A stretch of DNA of 64,000 nt from Strigops habroptila (taxonomy: Eukaryota > Chordata > Aves > Psittaciformes > Psittacidae): NCBI RefSeq assembly GCF_004027225.2, contig NC_044298.2, positions 62,001-126,000 of the forward strand, given 5' to 3'. The translations under genes were made by a program, and so were the position numbers. Position 1 is the stretch's first letter, and every line of letters begins with the position of its first letter. The notes beneath the pieces were generated by a model that saw nothing but the letters and a program-made list of their open reading frames with translations, ran no database searches and was not told where the DNA came from. Below, in pieces: positions 62,526 to 64,000 of the stretch.

Positions 62526-63398
62526 GGAGGAAGCTCTGTGTATCCAGGGAAGGGATTGGAACCCCCTAGATTGCCTGGGAGATGGTTTGGAAGGGGAGAT
62601 GTGTGCTGGCTAAAGCCAGGCAGAAGTTCTTGGTGCTGCCCATTGCTGGGTACGTGTGTGGAGGAGCAATGGGAGTTTTCCTACCGGCGTTTGGACATAA
62701 AAGGCAGCAGAAGCTGGAAATGAACAGATGAGCATCAAAGGGAAACGGATGCAATGTGCCTTGTGCTGGGTCTGGCTGAGGAGGGTCCTTCCGTGCTCAC
62801 TGTGCTCGCAGCCGCGGCATGACGGAGCCCAGGGCTGTTTGTTTGCCTGTTGCCAAGTGCTGGGGTTGAGCTTTGCAAACCCTGTGGTTCCGCTGCTGTT
62901 TCCAACCCACAGACAGGGTTTGGGAGGGGGGAAGCCAGAGAGAACCCTGCGAGGGCTGGGCTGCACTGGGCAGGATGGAGCTGGTGGTGCCAGGAATGGG
63001 GTTTGTGCCAGCACCAGTGGAGACCCCGACTGTGCACAGAGCCAAAAGGGTGAAGATTGATGCACCAAGAGCCAGAACCACTGCACAAGAGGGGCTGGAA
63101 GACAGAGGCCACTGGGAACAACTCATGGACAGCCAGGAAATCCCTTTGGCTCCAACAACAAAGACAGAGCCCTCCTGTTCCTGCTGGAGGTGAGTCTCCC
63201 CTTCCAGTTGCCTCCACTTCTCTGTGCAAAGCTTGACCCCCTTAGATGAGCCCTGCCTGATCCGCAGTGCGCTGCCCACCCGATAGAGCATCCCCTCCAC
63301 CTCCCAGCTCATCCATCCACGATGCACAGGTCCCTGCCTCAGTGTCTGTGTTTGGGGTAAGTGCCTTCTTCCAGCTCTTTCCCACCTCAGCTCTTCAC

Positions 63399-63445
63399 CT
63401 GGATGAGCTTTAAGCTCCCTCCCAACCCATTCCATGCTGTGATTT
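63399..63445 (+). mobile_element. CR1 LINE 3' stub
   Basis: Last ~45 bp (tggatgagctttaagctccc... ccattccatgctgtgatttg). Confidence 0.6.
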
Positions 63446-64000
63446 GATGACGATTAAAGGTTATACAGCATCATTCCCAGCACACAGTCTCTGAGCAATC
63501 CCATGGCTGTGCCGGCTCCATCCCGGCTCCCTTCCCCTCGGCAGCCGTCCCCGTGGGCTCTGCATTGGCAAAGACACGGCACAACAGCGTCTCTTGCCGT
63601 GCCCAGGCAAGGTCACACAGCGGAACCTGCGTCCCGGCAGCGCCGGGATGCTCCCCCTCAGCCACGCAAGGCTCCGCTCCGCGCATCCCGCTTTCCCAGG
63701 CAGGAAGAGGAGCGAACGGCAGCGCCACCTCGTGTCTGCCGTGTGCAGTGCAGAGGAGGCGAGGCCGGTCCTGGGACAGCGCTGCCCATGGATGCTCCAA
63801 TCCCTGTTTCCAGGGATCTCGAGTGGGATGAGCTCCACTCCCATAGCCCCCCACTCCAGAACCCCACTGGACCACAGAGAGCACAGGCACAGCTTCATTT
63901 CCACACGCTGAGAACCTGCTTCTCATTAGACCAGCAGAGCCTGGTAAGAAATGGTGCTGAGTCCCCAGGCTGGGCTGGCACCCTACCAAAGGATGGAAAA

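Larger units (their letters stand above)
56655..64000. other. LMNA 5' flank, no gene recognised
   Basis: Seven kilobases without a recognisable exon on either strand. It contains two perfect AP-1 heptamers (57815, 57921), a 42-bp triple repeat (57217-57335), the AT-rich homeodomain-site islet (59550-59655), a full-tailed CR1 (60690-61042), a TATA-plus-donor stretch (61065-61115) and two CR1 stubs. In human the next gene is MEX3A, presumably beyond the window. Confidence 0.6.

Overview
This window is vertebrate nuclear DNA, almost certainly from a bird. It carries six multi-exon, GT-AG spliced genes whose encoded proteins I recognise, and about 28 fragments of the CR1 LINE with the avian-type 3' end (ATTCTATG-like tail). 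It also has GC-rich promoters with poly-C/poly-G runs and many short-unit minisatellites. There are no prokaryotic genes, CRISPR arrays, operons, tRNAs or rRNAs, and no retrovirus or LTR element that I could recognise. Family and gene identities rest on remembered human and chicken sequences, not on a search.

Layout, left to right. 354-15,870 (+): SMG5, a nonsense-mediated decay factor; its 5' exons lie off the window, and 20 exons and a 2.5 kb 3' UTR are present. 16,640-17,660 (-): BGLAP (osteocalcin), four exons, with a TATA box and a Runx site. 18,380-20,250 (-): PMF1, five exons, a kinetochore MIS12-complex subunit. 21,098-27,900 (-): SLC25A44, a mitochondrial carrier with three coding exons and a CpG-island promoter. 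28,225-34,116 (-) plus an upstream non-coding region: SEMA4A, 14 coding exons. About 39,070-56,575 (-): LMNA (prelamin A), all 12 coding exons, with an 11 kb intron 1. 56,650-64,000: LMNA 5' flank with no recognised gene.

The order and relative orientation (LMNA, SEMA4A, SLC25A44, PMF1, BGLAP in one direction; SMG5 facing them) match human 1q22, here read from the other strand. The exception is PAQR6, which mammals carry between BGLAP and SMG5 and which I do not see. The genes are neighbours by ancient synteny and do not form one pathway. Every exon junction was checked by hand for splice signals and reading phase, and each reconstructed CDS stays in frame: BGLAP 99 aa, PMF1 195 aa, SLC25A44 313 aa, SEMA4A 775 aa, prelamin A 655 aa, and SMG5 at least 988 aa in the window.

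No new multi-gene system is visible. The observations most worth following are: a dense cluster of perfect AP-1 sites, including a perfect 13-bp Maf recognition element, in LMNA intron 1 and flanks; an AT-rich, homeodomain-site-rich islet with a 10-bp inverted repeat at 59.55-59.65 kb; a GC-AG intron in SMG5; CR1 insertions hugging splice sites; a 0.7 kb minisatellite against the LMNA exon 2 acceptor; an NRF1/YY1/ETS promoter on SLC25A44; and a conserved Runx/TATA core on BGLAP.
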